In this document: piece after piece, positions 26,631-34,510 of the stretch | Layout: each line of letters begins with the position of its first letter | Position numbering within the stretch: position 1 is the stretch's first letter | Origin: Nitrososphaerota archaeon | GTDB taxonomy: Archaea > Thermoproteota > Nitrososphaeria > Nitrososphaerales > Gagatemarchaeaceae | NCBI GenBank assembly: GCA_029785085.1 | Contig: JAFMAI010000004.1 | Coordinates: 1-64,000, forward strand | Direction: 5' to 3' | Length of the DNA stretch: 64,000 bases | Notes under the pieces: model-generated | Told to the model about the DNA's origin: nothing | Databases searched by the model: none | Seen by the model: the letters and a program-made list of their open reading frames with translations, nothing else | Translations under genes and position numbers: made by a program

Positions 26631-26640
26631 CGTTTTAAAA
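26631..26640. promoter_or_regulatory. Shared symmetrical TATA box for polX and the AsnC-type gene
   Basis: The symmetric core TTTTAAAA is centred near 26635. The polX TTG (26609) lies about 26 bases away on one side, and the ATG at 26658 of the opposite gene lies about 23 bases away on the other. One box thus appears to serve both directions with leaderless transcripts. Confidence 0.6.
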
Positions 26641-26645
26641 GCAGT

Positions 26646-26942
26646 ATGGCTGACCAGATGAATCGTTTGCCAGTCTTTCAGAAGGCGTTCATCTTACTCA
26701 AGGTCTCCCCGGGCCATGAAGAGGAAGTCATAGACAACCTCATGAAGGTCCCCGAGGTAGTAGAGGCGCACATAATCCCTGGCGACTGGGATGTCATGGT
26801 GGTGCTCAACGCCCAGAAGGAGGTTCTCGTCCCCAGCGACGAGAAGGTGTACCGGCTGGTCATGAACAAGGTCCAGAAGGTAAAGTACGTGGAGGATACC
26901 AACACAATGGTGTCACAGTTCTCTCGGATCAAGCAGGGCTAG
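26646..26942 (+). CDS. AsnC/Lrp-type ligand-binding (RAM) domain protein without HTH
   Basis: This is a 98-residue protein made only of the effector domain of Lrp/AsnC regulators. QKAFILLKVSPGHEEEVIDN, LMKVPEVVEAHIIPGDWDVM and VVLNAQKE follow the beta-alpha-beta-beta-alpha-beta pattern. These stand-alone RAM proteins form dimers and rings, bind amino acids, and probably act by associating with full regulators. No DNA-binding part is present upstream. ATG at 26646 or 26658 may be used; the second fits the TATA distance better. The stop overlaps the convergent M24 peptidase gene by four bases. Confidence 0.82.
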   Translation: MADQMNRLPVFQKAFILLKVSPGHEEEVIDNLMKVPEVVEAHIIPGDWDVMVVLNAQKEVLVPSDEKVYRLVMNKVQKVKYVEDTNTMVSQFSRIKQG

Positions 26943-28039
26943 CTCCACCAGCCGAATTCCTTGGGAACGTCGGTGATTTGCACCCCCCTCCCGCCTTCTA
27001 TCAGGAGGTCGTCCTCTATCCTGACCCCGAGCTTCCCTCGGATGTACGCACCAGGCTCTACGGTGAAGCACATGCCTGGGCCCAGGCGCTCTTTCCCGCC
27101 GTCCACTATGTAGGGCGCTTCATGGATTTCCAGCCCCAGGCCATGGCCCGTCCGGTGGAAGAAGTACCTCCCCATCCCCGCGCTCTCGAGCATCCCCCTG
27201 GCAGCGGCATCCACCTCCCCCACTTCCGTCCCTGCCTTGGACGCAGCCACCGCTGCTTCCTGGGCCTCGAGGACCTTGGAGTACACCCTTTCGACGGCGG
27301 GGGACCGGCCGACGCAGAAAGTCCTGGTGACGTCGGCGTAGTAGCCGCCGTAGGTCGACCCGACGTCCACCACTATGCTCTCGCCCCGGTTCACCCTCCT
27401 GGTTGACGGGAGGTGGTGCGGGTCGGCCGCCATCTGACCCGCCTGGACGAGCATGTCGTCGACCTTCTCGGCCCCCTGGGCGTATATCGCGTCTGTCATG
27501 GCCCTGGCTAATTCGAGCTCGGTGGCTCCCTCCTTGATGAGCCCGGGGAAGCCGCTGAAGGCCCGGCTCAGAGCCCGCGCCGACTTCTTCAGCAGTCCGA
27601 CTTCGGTGTTGTCCTTCGACTCCCTCAGCTTTTGGAGGATCGGTTCTGCGCTGACGAGCTTCAAGTGGCCCCCCTTCGCCAGCTTGTCCGTATACTGGAA
27701 CGGCGCCCTACCTTCGACGCCCCACTGTCCCTCAGCCCCTGCTCGCTTCGTCGCGTCCCTTATCGCCCCCCCAGGCCCCTCTGAGTCGGTCCACGCGTGG
27801 ACTCCGAGAGAGAATGGCGCACTCACGTAGGGCCCCGACTCCAGGGCAGGGGCAATCAGCTGAGGCTCGCCCGCAAGGGGGACGAGCAGCATGAACGGGC
27901 GCTCCAGCATCAGCGACGTCCCGCCTGTAAGGTAGCGCAGGTTCGGACCAGGCACGACGACCACGCCCTTCAGCCCCGAGCTGGCGAGCCCGGCCCTCAG
28001 CCGCTTCAGCCTCGTCGCATGGAGCGCCTCGCGAGACAT
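26939..28039 (-). CDS. M24-family aminopeptidase (Xaa-Pro type)
   Basis: This 366-residue metallopeptidase has the pita-bread fold. An N-terminal creatinase-like domain (GLKGVVVVPGPNLRYLTGGT) is followed by the catalytic domain. The five metal ligands are in VVDVGSTYGGYYADVTRT (two aspartates), FHRTGHGLGLEIHEAPYI, CFTVEPGAY and GVRIEDDLLIEGG. Proteins of this type remove an N-terminal residue before proline. It lies back to back with proline dehydrogenase across a 38-base gap, an arrangement that suggests joint use of proline-containing peptides. Confidence 0.9.
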   Translation of the reverse strand: MSREALHATRLKRLRAGLASSGLKGVVVVPGPNLRYLTGGTSLMLERPFMLLVPLAGEPQLIAPALESGPYVSAPFSLGVHAWTDSEGPGGAIRDATKRAGAEGQWGVEGRAPFQYTDKLAKGGHLKLVSAEPILQKLRESKDNTEVGLLKKSARALSRAFSGFPGLIKEGATELELARAMTDAIYAQGAEKVDDMLVQAGQMAADPHHLPSTRRVNRGESIVVDVGSTYGGYYADVTRTFCVGRSPAVERVYSKVLEAQEAAVAASKAGTEVGEVDAAARGMLESAGMGRYFFHRTGHGLGLEIHEAPYIVDGGKERLGPGMCFTVEPGAYIRGKLGVRIEDDLLIEGGRGVQITDVPKEFGWWS

Positions 28040-28077
28040 TCTAACAGTTGATTCTCGTATGCACTGTTAATATGTAG

Positions 28078-28944
28078 TTGCTCCGGCGCGGCGATGCCTT
28101 GGGCATCAAAGAAAAGGTCGTCCTGCCGGTGGCGAAGAGATGGATTTCAGGTGTGGACCTGAACGCTGCCCTAGAGGACGCGAAGGGGACGAACTCGAGG
28201 GGGATGGGGGTCGTCATGAACTTCCTCGGAGAGGAGATCACCGACCAGGGTGCCGCAGACGCCCAGGTGGATGAGTACCTCCGACTCCAGCAGGCTCTCG
28301 CCGACGGCGCTGTCAGGGGGTTCGCATCGGTGAAGCTCACCCAACTGGGCATGGACTCGGACGAGCAGGCGATGCGGCGGAGGTTCGACAAGATCCTGGC
28401 GAGCGCTGAAAAGCTCACGCAGCTACTCTGGATCGACATGGAGAGCTCCTCGTCCACAGAAAGGACGGTGTCCACCTACCTCGACGCCCACAGCAGCCAC
28501 CCTGGCCTCGGCGTGGCGATCCAAGCCTACGCCAGGCGGAGCGAGGCGGACATGAAGGCGATTCTGGACCAGGGGGGGAAGGTGAGGCTCGTCAAAGGCG
28601 CCTACAGAGAGGGCCCGGACTTCGCCTTCCCCACGAAAGCCGAGGTCAACAAGAGCTACGAGCGCCTGATGACGTCCCTCTTCGAGAGGGGGGATGGGTT
28701 CGCCATCGCCACCCACGACGGAGCGCTCGTAGAGCGCGCGAAGGCGCTCGCGGAGTCAAGCCACGCGAAGTTCAGGTTCGAGTTCCTCAAAGGGATCAGA
28801 GACGAGCTGAAGGCCGACCTGGTCAAGTCGGGGTACGCTGTCTCGGAGTATCTCCCCTACGGGGACCGATGGTGGGCGTACTCGAAGCGGAGGATAACCG
28901 AGCACCCGAGCAACGTCTGGCTCCTCCTCCGTTCGGTTGTCTAG
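28078..28944 (+). CDS. Proline dehydrogenase
   Basis: A FAD-dependent barrel enzyme that oxidises proline to pyrroline-5-carboxylate and passes electrons to a quinone. The family marks are FASVKLTQLGMD, LLWIDMESSS, GVAIQAYARRSEADM, VRLVKGAYREG, FAIATHDGALVE and the C-terminal VSEYLPYGDRWWAYSKRRIT. At 288 residues it is the compact form, and no P5C dehydrogenase gene adjoins it. The frame opens with a TTG at 28078; a TTG at 28099 lies 29 bases after the TTAATATG box (28066-28073) and may be the real start. It is divergent from the M24 aminopeptidase. Confidence 0.92.
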   Translation: MLRRGDALGIKEKVVLPVAKRWISGVDLNAALEDAKGTNSRGMGVVMNFLGEEITDQGAADAQVDEYLRLQQALADGAVRGFASVKLTQLGMDSDEQAMRRRFDKILASAEKLTQLLWIDMESSSSTERTVSTYLDAHSSHPGLGVAIQAYARRSEADMKAILDQGGKVRLVKGAYREGPDFAFPTKAEVNKSYERLMTSLFERGDGFAIATHDGALVERAKALAESSHAKFRFEFLKGIRDELKADLVKSGYAVSEYLPYGDRWWAYSKRRITEHPSNVWLLLRSVV

Positions 28945-29044
28945 GGTCCGCTTCAGCGGTAGCCGCCGTTGATTACTGGCTCAAATAACATAGACTCCCC
29001 CCGCAAAATACCGAATTGGGCCTGAACGAAGCAGGTCAGACAAA

Positions 29045-29221
29045 ATGGCCGAATATCAAAAAGGGCAAGTCTGGGGCGCCCTCCGCAAGGCGTGGAAGGG
29101 CTACCGCATAGCTAAGGTCCAGGGCGACAACGCCCGGATGAGGGAGTATGCCACGCGCATAAAGACCCTCCAGGGCCAGCTAGGCGTCCCTCAGGCGAGC
29201 TTTCCAAACCTGGGAATGTAG
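29045..29221 (+). CDS. Small basic protein of unknown function (58 residues)
   Basis: An ATG frame of 59 codons starts MAEYQKGQVWGALRKAWKGY and ends QASFPNLGM before a TAG at 29219-29221. It is rich in Lys, Arg and Gln, predicted to be helical in the middle (NARMREYATRIKTLQGQLG), and has no membrane segment. I do not recognise the family. A clean hairpin terminator begins at the stop codon, and an AT-rich sequence (AAAATACC) lies 35 bases upstream. Together these support a real transcribed gene. The basic content and tryptophans would suit a nucleic-acid- or ribosome-associated protein, but that is a guess. Confidence 0.65.
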   Translation: MAEYQKGQVWGALRKAWKGYRIAKVQGDNARMREYATRIKTLQGQLGVPQASFPNLGM

Positions 29222-29249
29222 AGGAGCTCCGCTCCTCTTTCCTTTTTTA
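29221..29249 (+). terminator. Hairpin plus T-run after the small basic protein gene
   Basis: GAGGAGC (29221-29227) pairs perfectly with GCTCCTC (29231-29237) around TCC, followed by a T-rich tract to 29249. It overlaps the end of the convergent regulator gene and may end both transcripts. Confidence 0.7.
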
Positions 29250-29915
29250 ATCCAAGCTCCTGATTTCTTTCTCTATCTCTTCCAGAATGTCGCAGACTAC
29301 CTGCTTCTCCAGGCCCAACGAGGAGCAGATGGCTTCTACGCCGTCACCCTCCTCCCTCATGAGATACCTGACGACCCTCTTGCGGTCGGCCATGGGGAGT
29401 GACGTCCCTATGCGCGCGGCTTCTCTCAGAGCAAGGCTCCTGATATAAAGGAGGACCGCCCTCTCTTCTTCCATCGCCTTCAGCTTCCTGTCGACCTCGG
29501 CGACCACATGGGTGAGCGGGTGTATGCGCGACGCGCCGTCGGGGTATCTGAGCACCCCGCTGATCTGGGTCATCATCTGGGCGTGCTCATCCGTCTCCGC
29601 GACCCCGGGCAAAGCACCGAAGGAGAAGATCCTCGTCCTGAAGAGGTTGGGAGCCAGGTCCACGGTGACCGAGAAGCTGCTCTTCAGCATGTACTCCTTC
29701 CTCTGGGGGCCCCGGGGGCTGTCCTGGGAGACTGTGCTCACCAGCCCTGCCCTCTCCATGGTCATTAGGTGCTTCGCTACGAGTTGCTGGCTGATCTTCA
29801 ACTCCTTCGACAGCTGAAGCTGATAGTTGGGCTCCTCGCTAATCCTGGAAATTATCATCCTCCGAATCGGGTTCTCCACGGTCCCCAACACGGCGTCGAG
29901 CTCAGCCTGGCTCAC
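29247..29915 (-). CDS. ArsR-like winged-helix regulator with a C-terminal helical domain
   Basis: The N-terminal 75 residues are a winged helix: VENPIRRMIISRISEEPNYQ, then LSKELKISQQLVAKHLMTME and RAGLV, ending with a wing of KEYMLKSSF. The remaining 145 residues are mostly helical, contain AMEEERAVLLYIRSLALREA and end in an acidic helix (VVCDILEEIEKEIRSLD). This layout is common among archaeal regulators with no known ligand. The start is a GTG at 29915, 22 bases from a GTATAC box on this strand. It is divergent from the gamma-glutamyltransferase gene and may control it through the shared promoter. Confidence 0.78.
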   Translation of the reverse strand: MSQAELDAVLGTVENPIRRMIISRISEEPNYQLQLSKELKISQQLVAKHLMTMERAGLVSTVSQDSPRGPQRKEYMLKSSFSVTVDLAPNLFRTRIFSFGALPGVAETDEHAQMMTQISGVLRYPDGASRIHPLTHVVAEVDRKLKAMEEERAVLLYIRSLALREAARIGTSLPMADRKRVVRYLMREEGDGVEAICSSLGLEKQVVCDILEEIEKEIRSLD

Positions 29916-29929
29916 TGGTTATCGACCAA

Positions 29930-29985
29930 TGGTTGTATACACCTGGTTTGTTGTATAAATAGGTTCTCGAACGCTCCCAAGCGTT
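29930..29985. promoter_or_regulatory. Divergent promoter and inverted repeat between regulator and ggt
   Basis: TTGTATA occurs at 29933-29939 and again at 29951-29957; the second reads TTGTATAAAT and is the TATA box for ggt, while GTATAC (29935-29940) can serve the regulator. AACGCT (29970-29975) and AGCGTT (29980-29985) form a perfect inverted repeat around CCCA, right where ggt transcription should begin, so it is a likely operator. Confidence 0.55.
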
Positions 29986-30027
29986 GGACTGTCTCTGGGT
30001 CGTTTCTCTGGAAGAGAAGGGAGCTGA

Positions 30028-31536
30028 ATGGCACTGAGCAGGACTCTGATTGGCGAGCACGCTGCGGTGGCTAGCGAGCAGCCTCTCGCTTCGATGGTCG
30101 GCTACGACGTCCTCCGGAGAGGAGGGAACGCGTTCGACGCCGCAGCTGCGACAAGCTTCGCCCTCGCCGTGACCTTCCACCCCGCCGGAGGGATGGGCGG
30201 CGACTTCTTCGGCATGTTCTACGAAGCGAAGACGGGCCGGACACACTGCCTCAACGCCAGCGGTTGGGCGCCGTCGGGACTCACGCTTGACCTGGTCAGA
30301 GAACGGGCCGGCGGCAGGCTCCCCCTGTATGGACCCTTGACCTGCGTCGTGCCGGGGCTCACGGCCGGGGTGTGGGAGATGCACAGGAAGTTCGGCGTCC
30401 TAGAGTTCAAAGGGCTCCTGGGCCCAGCCGCCAGGCTCGCTTCCGACGGTTTCCCTGCCGGCGCCGCCATGTGCAGATCCATCGCCGGGGCGTACTCTGA
30501 CTTCTCAGACGACGCCAAGAAGGTCTTCGCTCCCAGCGGAACGCTTCCCACCCCGGGGGAGCGCATCAGGCAGGAAGCCCTGGGCAGGGTGATATCAGAA
30601 GTAGCCGAGGGGGGGCCGGACGCGTTCTATTCTGGGTGGCCTGCGGAGAAGATCGCGTCTACCCTCGAGTCCCTCGGGGTCCCGTGCACCAAGAGCGACT
30701 TCTCGGAGTTCAAACCGGAGTGGGTCGAGCCGCTGACCCTCGACTACAGGGGAACCACGGTCTATGAGGTCCCACCCAACAGCATGGGCGCGACAAGCCT
30801 GCTGATCCTGAAACAGCTGGCAGAAACCGACCTCTCAGCAACAGGGCCTCTTTCTCGGGACCGGATCGAGAAGACGATGAAGGCGGTCCTCGTCGCCTAC
30901 GGCCGCAGGGACGAGATGCTCGGAGACCCGCGCTTCGGCCCCATCGACATGGAGGCCTTCATGTCGACCAAGAAGGGTGGGCCCACGGGGCCAGCGGTGG
31001 TCAGGAAAGGGGACACCACCGCTTTCTCCATCGCGGACGCCGAGGGAAACATGGTGTCGGGGATCCAAAGCCTGTTCCATCACTTCGGGTCGCGCGTGTT
31101 CGTAGAGGAGTGCGGCATAGCCCTGAGCAACAGGGCGTCTGCCTTCCGCGCAGACGGCCCGAACAAGGTCGAGCCTCGCAAGCGGCCTCTGCACACCCTC
31201 TCTTCGCTCATCCTGGAGCGTCAGGGCCGACCCTACCTCGCCATAGGGGCTAGCGGAGCGGACTATCGTCCCCTTCAGCACGCGCTCTTCGTGACGAACT
31301 CTGTGGACTATTCCATGCCAGCGGAAGAGAACGTCGCACACCCCAGGTTCCTCTGGGGCGGAGGTAAGAAACTGCTGGTGGAGGAAGGCTATGCGCTACC
31401 TCCGAAAGGTGACTACGAAATCGAGCGGCTCCCGCTGCCTGGACGGACCGGCGTCTGTCAGGCGGTCGAGGTGTCGGGAGGATACAGGAAGGCCGTATGC
31501 GACGTGCGCGGAGACGGCATCCCCTCAGGGTTCTAG
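30028..31536 (+). CDS. ggt: Gamma-glutamyltransferase family protein
   Basis: This 502-residue Ntn-hydrolase precursor resembles gamma-glutamyl transpeptidase. The start GEHAAVASEQPLASMVGYDV and GGNAFDAAAATSFALAVTFH are the family N-terminus, with HPAGGMGGDFFGMFYEA after it. The self-cleavage and catalytic threonine should lie in KGDTTAFSIADAEGNMVSGI, equivalent to HTTHFSVVD. No signal peptide is visible, so it would act inside the cell, unlike bacterial periplasmic GGT. The substrate may be a gamma-glutamyl peptide or another amide. A GGGAG ribosome-binding sequence precedes the ATG and the promoter has a likely operator. Confidence 0.88.
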   Translation: MALSRTLIGEHAAVASEQPLASMVGYDVLRRGGNAFDAAAATSFALAVTFHPAGGMGGDFFGMFYEAKTGRTHCLNASGWAPSGLTLDLVRERAGGRLPLYGPLTCVVPGLTAGVWEMHRKFGVLEFKGLLGPAARLASDGFPAGAAMCRSIAGAYSDFSDDAKKVFAPSGTLPTPGERIRQEALGRVISEVAEGGPDAFYSGWPAEKIASTLESLGVPCTKSDFSEFKPEWVEPLTLDYRGTTVYEVPPNSMGATSLLILKQLAETDLSATGPLSRDRIEKTMKAVLVAYGRRDEMLGDPRFGPIDMEAFMSTKKGGPTGPAVVRKGDTTAFSIADAEGNMVSGIQSLFHHFGSRVFVEECGIALSNRASAFRADGPNKVEPRKRPLHTLSSLILERQGRPYLAIGASGADYRPLQHALFVTNSVDYSMPAEENVAHPRFLWGGGKKLLVEEGYALPPKGDYEIERLPLPGRTGVCQAVEVSGGYRKAVCDVRGDGIPSGF

Positions 31537-31595
31537 GGACTAGGTTCAGGCAGCGAAAAAACATGGGAGGTCGAGGGCCGAGCGGCCCCCGACGC

Positions 31596-32396
31596 CTAGG
31601 TTGTGCTCGAGGTCGAGTTCTCGGATTCGGTGACTGTGGCTTCAGCCGTCTGCGTTCCTCTCGATCCAGTGCTGACCGCGGTCACGTGGACTACAGGACT
31701 GAGTACAGAAGCTTGACCGGGACTGACGTGTATGTCTCCCGGCGAGATGCTCAGGGTGAGGTCTGTGGAGCCGCTTGACTGGACGGTGAAGTGCACGTTG
31801 ATCATCAGCTTCCCATCCGCCACCACTCTGAGCTGAGTGGACGTCCCATCGGCCCAGAAGGCCTTGGCTCCGGTGATGTGGAGGACGACGCCTGTCACGT
31901 TCCCGGAGGGGATGCTAGTGGTCCCCAAGAGGAGGGAGCTGCCCTGGAGCTTGGTGAGGTTTACGTTATCCCCCACGCTAGCTGATACGTTGTAGACGTA
32001 CCGGTTCACGAACCCGGACCGGATGGTGGAAGAGCTGGTGGAAGAAGACGTGCTCAGGGAGTGTGAAGTAAGAGAGCTGGTGCTCGTGCTACTGCTGGTG
32101 CTGCTAGTGGTATTCGTAGTCGTGCTCAAGCTGACGGCGCTCGAAGTTGACCCCGAGGTGGTGACTGCCGTGACGTTGGAGGAGTACTTGATGGTGACGC
32201 TCGTCACATTGACGAGGAGATAGCTGAGGTTGGGGCTGCTAGGCGGTGGGTCTGACAGGTAGATGCTCAGCGAGCTGGAGCCGGGCCCAGCTTGGGAGCT
32301 GTTGGAGATGCTTGGGAGGTAGACGGTGTAGGCGTACGCTGAAAACCCGAGGGTTGCCAGCAACACCACTGCTGAAATGGCTACGGCTTTGTTCAT
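31596..32396 (-). CDS. Secreted or surface DUF4382 protein with a Ser/Thr-rich insertion
   Basis: This 266-residue protein begins with one hydrophobic segment (AVAISAVVLLATLGFSAYAY), a signal peptide or membrane anchor. DUF4382 is recognisable in two parts: SLSIYLSDPPPSSPNLSYLL and VNVTSVTIKYS, then LTKLQGSSLLLGTTSIPSGN and VTGVVLHITGAKA. Between them, about residues 80-128, lies a run made almost only of Ser and Thr, the kind of linker that is heavily O-glycosylated on archaeal surfaces. The C-terminus is again Ser/Thr-rich. The function of the family is unknown. It is expressed alone, convergent with ggt. Confidence 0.8.
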   Translation of the reverse strand: MNKAVAISAVVLLATLGFSAYAYTVYLPSISNSSQAGPGSSSLSIYLSDPPPSSPNLSYLLVNVTSVTIKYSSNVTAVTTSGSTSSAVSLSTTTNTTSSTSSSTSTSSLTSHSLSTSSSTSSSTIRSGFVNRYVYNVSASVGDNVNLTKLQGSSLLLGTTSIPSGNVTGVVLHITGAKAFWADGTSTQLRVVADGKLMINVHFTVQSSGSTDLTLSISPGDIHVSPGQASVLSPVVHVTAVSTGSRGTQTAEATVTESENSTSSTT

Positions 32397-32778
32397 TCTT
32401 AGAAGGGGGATCCTAGAGCGCCGACTTAATCCTGTGGTGTTGAACAGCCAGGAAAGAGCCTTGAAAGCTGCTCCGCGAGACCAGGGACCCTGGTCCGGAA
32501 CGGTCTAGTCACAGGTGCGCCCGCGGCCGAGCACACGGCGGCCTGTCCGCGCCTCAAAGAGGAGAGGCTGTTCTACCCCTCCTTGGGCTCCTTCAGGCTT
32601 CCAGTAACCCTTCGACTCTGGCCACCGGGCTTCCAGGCTTGGAGAACAGCACAGGTGGCTACCGTCACTAGGGCAGCGTCCCTTCCACCCGTCACCCCGT
32701 AGAACACGCTGACGCCGTTTACGCGTCGTCGGCTGCTTCTCATGCTCGGCCGAATGCGGATAGAAACCGTTGAATTCA
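32397..32778. other. Intergenic stretch before tRNA-Arg
   Basis: About 380 bases containing only short overlapping frames on one strand without recognisable family. It holds the downstream region of tRNA-Arg and the promoter region of the DUF4382 gene. I see no further RNA gene in it. Confidence 0.4.
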
Positions 32779-32885
32779 CGGGCCCGGTGCGATTTGAACG
32801 CACGACCTACAGCTCGCTCCACGACGTGTAGGAGGCTGCCGCGCTATCCGTATTTCGCTCAAGCATGGATCTGCGCTACGGGCCC
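32779..32885 (-). tRNA. tRNA-Arg (anticodon CCU) with two introns
   Basis: The acceptor strands are GGGCCCG (32885-32879) and CGGGCCC (32786-32780), with G73 at 32779. The T arm is GTGCG-TTCAAAT-CGCAC and the variable loop AGGTC. The anticodon stem GCAGC/GCTGT encloses CTCCTA-A, interrupted after position 37 by a 14-base intron at 32815-32828. Anticodon CCU is at 32832-32830. The D stem GCGC/GCGC encloses 28 bases instead of about 10; it ends in the normal GGATA, so an insertion of about 18 bases, probably a second, non-canonical intron, lies within 32850-32870. A TATA-like GGTAATATCC is at 32908-32917. CCA is not encoded. Confidence 0.88.
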
Positions 32886-32926
32886 AGCCATGGCCCGAAA
32901 AGAACCAGGATATTACCTGTTCCTGT

Positions 32927-33379
32927 TCACTCCACGAGGTCGAACTCCAGTTCGAGTTCCCCTTTGGAGTGCCTGAAACGGGGCTTCCCGAGCCTGATCT
33001 CCCCTACTTGGATGGTGTTGTCGACGTGGGGCTCGTTGCAGCAGTTGATGCTCCAGTCGGGAATCCTAACGATCTTCAGCAGCGTCACTTCGGGCGGGAC
33101 CGGGAACAGGTCGTAGATGGCGTCCCCGAAGTGCCCCTCGGCCTCCTGTCGCTCCATCTCAAACTCCAGCAACTCGACCCCTTCCGAGACCTTCTCGTTT
33201 GTCAGCCGCTCTATCTTGGACAGTTCCTCGGCAGTTGGCTCCCTGTCGAACTTGACGGTCAGCCTCCCGTGACTCCCTGAAACGTGCACCGAGGCCGTCC
33301 ACTTCGCGCCCAGCACCCCCTGTACGGCCCCTTTGAGGACGTGGACTGCGGAATGAGTCTTGAGTTCTTCGGCGCTCAA
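32927..33379 (-). CDS. AlaX-type alanyl-tRNA editing protein
   Basis: This 150-residue protein is a free-standing version of the editing domain of alanyl-tRNA synthetase, which removes serine (or glycine) wrongly attached to tRNA-Ala. The zinc motif is split as in the family: HSAVH (HxxxH) near residue 9 and CCNEPHVDNT (CxxxH) near residue 108. LTVKFDREPTAEELSKIERL is also typical. The TTG start directly follows the stop of the reductase gene with no gap, so the two are translated from one message. The very short N-terminus makes this the small AlaX type. Confidence 0.88.
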   Translation of the reverse strand: MSAEELKTHSAVHVLKGAVQGVLGAKWTASVHVSGSHGRLTVKFDREPTAEELSKIERLTNEKVSEGVELLEFEMERQEAEGHFGDAIYDLFPVPPEVTLLKIVRIPDWSINCCNEPHVDNTIQVGEIRLGKPRFRHSKGELELEFDLVE

Positions 33380-34402
33380 CTAGAGCCTCGTGATGACTTT
33401 GAAGAAGTCGTTGAACCTGGTCTGAAGGCCGAAGCGCCTCTCGTTCCCCCTCATGTACATGTAGACAGACAGGAGCGAGGGCCACATCTTCATCAGGCTG
33501 AACTTGTCCTCCACTTTGGCCTTGATGAACCTGTAGACCTTGGCGTACTCGGAGTAGTGGTCCAGGACCGCCTTCCTGTACCCTTCCCTGTCGCCCAGGT
33601 GGTCCACGAACAGATTGACGCACTGCATGCTGGGGATTATCCCTTCTCCCAGCATCGGGTAGACCGTGCCGATGGATTCGCCCACCCCTGTGACCTTTCC
33701 GTCGAAGAAGGGCTCCATGTACTTGGGAGGCGTCACTCTCACAGGCCTCCCTATCTTCCTGACGACCTCGCAGTGGTACTTCTTCACGAACTCGTCGAGG
33801 TCGCCCTGATACCTATGGTGAAGGTCGCCGCCCCCAACATGGGCCATGCCGTCCCCCAGGGGGAAGTACCACCAATAGCCCGCGAGGCCTGGATAAGGCT
33901 TGATCACGAAGTCGTCGTAGGGGAGGTCCTTGGACTTCACCTGGTACTCGAGCGCAGGGATCAGCAGGTCGTCCTGGACCTTCGGGAGGAGAGACCTGTG
34001 CAGACCTGTGGCGTCCACTACGTGGTCGAAGCCCCGGAAGTCCCCGTTGGCCTCCTTGACGTGCGCCCCCCAGTGCACCTTCTTTCCCTTCAGCATGTCC
34101 TCCGTCAGCCTGTGCTTATCGTAGGTGACCAGTCCTCTGAGGGGTATGGTGACCTCCTCGTCTCCGAGGTCGACGCGCATCTTCTTTCCCCTGTGGAGGA
34201 TGTAGTCGTCGAAGTTGAACCCTGCCTGTTTCACCAGGTCAGAGATGAAGGGCTGACTAGTCCCCCAGGCGCACACCGTGTACCAGTTCTTCTCCGTCCG
34301 CATCTCGAAAGCCTCTGCCTCCACGTCGGCCGGAAGGCGGTTGAGCAGATACGCCCCTGCCACCCCGGTGCCCACGACAGCGATTCGAGTCAGAGAAGAC
34401 AC
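33380..34402 (-). CDS. FAD-dependent reductase of the geranylgeranyl reductase family
   Basis: This 340-residue flavoprotein has an N-terminal dinucleotide-binding motif, IAVVGTGVAGAYLLNRLP, followed by DHVVDATGLHRSLLP and YPGLAGYWWYFPLGDGMAHV. The last of these is typical of the geranylgeranyl reductase group that saturates isoprenoid chains of archaeal lipids or quinones. It is shorter than the main archaeal enzymes (about 400-450 residues), and its substrate is not certain. The GTG at 34402 is about 30 bases after a GGTAAAAAGG box. It is the first gene of a two-gene message with alaX and diverges from the citrate synthase gene. Confidence 0.8.
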   Translation of the reverse strand: MSSLTRIAVVGTGVAGAYLLNRLPADVEAEAFEMRTEKNWYTVCAWGTSQPFISDLVKQAGFNFDDYILHRGKKMRVDLGDEEVTIPLRGLVTYDKHRLTEDMLKGKKVHWGAHVKEANGDFRGFDHVVDATGLHRSLLPKVQDDLLIPALEYQVKSKDLPYDDFVIKPYPGLAGYWWYFPLGDGMAHVGGGDLHHRYQGDLDEFVKKYHCEVVRKIGRPVRVTPPKYMEPFFDGKVTGVGESIGTVYPMLGEGIIPSMQCVNLFVDHLGDREGYRKAVLDHYSEYAKVYRFIKAKVEDKFSLMKMWPSLLSVYMYMRGNERRFGLQTRFNDFFKVITRL

Positions 34403-34510
34403 CGTCTCTTCCCTTACATGGGTGCCCTTTTTACCTGTCGGCCCTAATCGGGTTCGCCCTCGCAGTCTACCAAAACCTAATATACCAAAGATATTGATTA
34501 TATTGCCGTC

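Noticed and set aside
33284-34447. 387-codon open frame on the plus strand
   Set aside because: It is antisense to the reductase and AlaX genes, whose products are clearly conserved; the predicted protein is rich in His, Val and Asp as expected for the antisense of GC-rich genes.
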